Assembly (NCBI GenBank): GCA_002497345.1
Contig: DANS01000018.1
Location: 22,073-69,104, forward strand
Origin: Thermoproteus sp. UBA157
GTDB taxonomy: Archaea > Thermoproteota > Thermoprotei > Thermoproteales > Thermoproteaceae
Reading direction: 5' to 3'
DNA: 47,032 nucleotides
Position numbers and translations under genes: made by a program. The stretch's first letter is position 1. Each line of letters starts with the position of its first letter. Under the pieces are notes generated by a model that was given only the letters and a program-made list of their open reading frames with translations, did not search any database and had not been told where the DNA came from. This document shows positions 46,323 to 47,032 of the stretch, piece after piece.

Positions 46323-47032
46323 GTGTTGGTGGATTGCCACTGCCATTGCCACGAGTTCAGCGACGAGGAGCTGGCCAAGTTCTCGGAGATAAAATTGGTG
46401 GCTGTGTCCGACGACGCGAGGAGCTCCCAGAGGACCTTGGAGCTCGCCGAAAGGCTCGGAGCCGTGCCGTGCTTAGGCATCCACCCCTGGAACGTGGGCA
46501 AGGCCAAGCCAGAGGACCTCTCGGAGGCGTTGAGGCTGATAGAGAAGAGCGAGGCCCCCTGTATAGGCGAGGTGGGGCTCGACAAGAGGTTCGTGCCGGA
46601 GACGTACGAGAAGCAGAGGGAGTTCTTCTCGGCGTTTTTGCGCCTAGCCAAGGAATACGACTTGGTCCTAAACGTCCACGCGCCCGACGCGTGGAGAGAC
46701 GTCGTGGAGGCGCTCAGAAGGGCGGACGTCGACAGAGCGCTCATACACTGGTACACGGGCCCGCTGGACTTGCTCGAAGAAATAGCCCAGTATGGCTTCT
46801 ACATCTCCATAAACCCCGCGGTCAAGATGCAGAAGAAGCACAGAGACGTGGCCGAGGCGGCGAGGCCCGACATGGTTGTCCTCGAAAGCGACGGGCCCTA
46901 CGAGTACAGAGGGCTGAGACTGGAGCCGCCTATGGTCAAGGAGACCGTCAAGGTGCTTGCCGAGATATGGAGGACGACGCCCGAGGAGGCCGAGGAGAGG
47001 CTCTACGCAAACGCCGCCAGGCTCTTCAGACT
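46323..47032 (+). CDS. TatD-family metal-dependent hydrolase (partial, runs off the window end)
   Basis: At least 236 codons with no stop. Start GTG 46323 (MLVDCHCHCHEF) with TCTTAAATAG (46297-46306) at TATA distance, overlapping the kinase stop. TatD metal ligands: VDCHCHCH (His-x-His), CIGEVGLDKR (Glu), LNVHAPD (His), LIHWYTG (His), VLESDGPY (Asp). TatD proteins are DNases/hydrolases of metallo-dependent amidohydrolase fold; substrate here unknown. The end of the protein lies beyond 47032. Confidence 0.88.
   Translation, partial: MLVDCHCHCHEFSDEELAKFSEIKLVAVSDDARSSQRTLELAERLGAVPCLGIHPWNVGKAKPEDLSEALRLIEKSEAPCIGEVGLDKRFVPETYEKQREFFSAFLRLAKEYDLVLNVHAPDAWRDVVEALRRADVDRALIHWYTGPLDLLEEIAQYGFYISINPAVKMQKKHRDVAEAARPDMVVLESDGPYEYRGLRLEPPMVKETVKVLAEIWRTTPEEAEERLYANAARLFR

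Noticed and set aside
1..47032. CRISPR arrays, rRNA genes, intact insertion sequences, prophage genes
   Set aside because: No regularly spaced repeats, no rRNA-like sequence, no intact transposase or phage genes were seen on reading both strands.

Overview
The window looks like chromosomal DNA of a hyperthermophilic crenarchaeon of the order Thermoproteales, most likely Thermoproteus or a close relative. The evidence is: an fba-pfp operon (archaeal aldolase plus PPi-type phosphofructokinase) as known from Thermoproteus tenax; archaeal-only housekeeping genes (S3Ae, Rio1, ABCE1, deoxyhypusine synthase, Taw3, Pcc1, ferredoxin-dependent indolepyruvate oxidoreductase); tRNA genes with tiny introns at non-anticodon positions; and mostly leaderless genes, with an AT-rich TATA-like box about 20-28 bases before many start codons (often GTG). 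The placement rests on gene content and recalled family features, not on a database search.

Layout. 1-2.6 kb: glycolytic fba-pfp operon and an Lrp-like regulator. 2.6-6.5 kb: tRNA-Arg, thiazole synthase, a small membrane protein, a ModE-like regulator, a broken CDGSH gene and a propeller-like protein. 6.5-12.2 kb: MoxR ATPase/VWA pair, CBS protein, exported thioredoxin-like protein, HAD phosphatase. 12.2-15.6 kb (minus strand): Ras-like GTPase operon with a lipid-sugar phosphotransferase, then deoxyhypusine synthase and a methyltransferase. 15.6-24.4 kb: translation and RNA-processing block (S15, DHH-like protein, Pcc1, S3Ae, KH protein, Rio1, Zn-ribbon protein, ABCE1, ThpR) interrupted by iorAB. 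24.4-31.9 kb: membrane protein, several unknowns, two methyltransferases, Taw3, tandem KaiC-like ATPase, Dpm1-GtrA. 31.9-41.7 kb: 4-alpha-glucanotransferase, secreted PLD-like protein, radical SAM enzyme, CbiB, ASCH protein, UbiA-UbiD pair, FucI-like isomerase. 41.7-42.5 kb: tRNA-Cys, a decayed ORF that may be a TnpB tail, and an AT-rich spacer. 42.5-47.0 kb: CBS protein, small membrane protein, editing deacylase, a GlmS homologue with a degenerate glutaminase domain, a hexosamine-kinase-like gene facing it, and a TatD hydrolase cut by the window end.

The points that most deserve a second look are: (1) the GlmS homologue, which has lost the catalytic Cys and other glutaminase residues but keeps the isomerase residues and lies head-to-head with a sugar kinase, which suggests hexosamine salvage or ammonia-dependent synthesis; (2) a regular architecture in which divergent leaderless genes sit about 47-52 bases apart around a single central AT box, plus one pair only 29 bases apart with crossed boxes; (3) the GPT / 2-TM / 43-aa coil / Ras-like GTPase operon; (4) short AT-rich codon islands inside otherwise GC-rich genes; (5) three apparent single-base homopolymer frameshift loci, either real pseudogenes or assembly errors.
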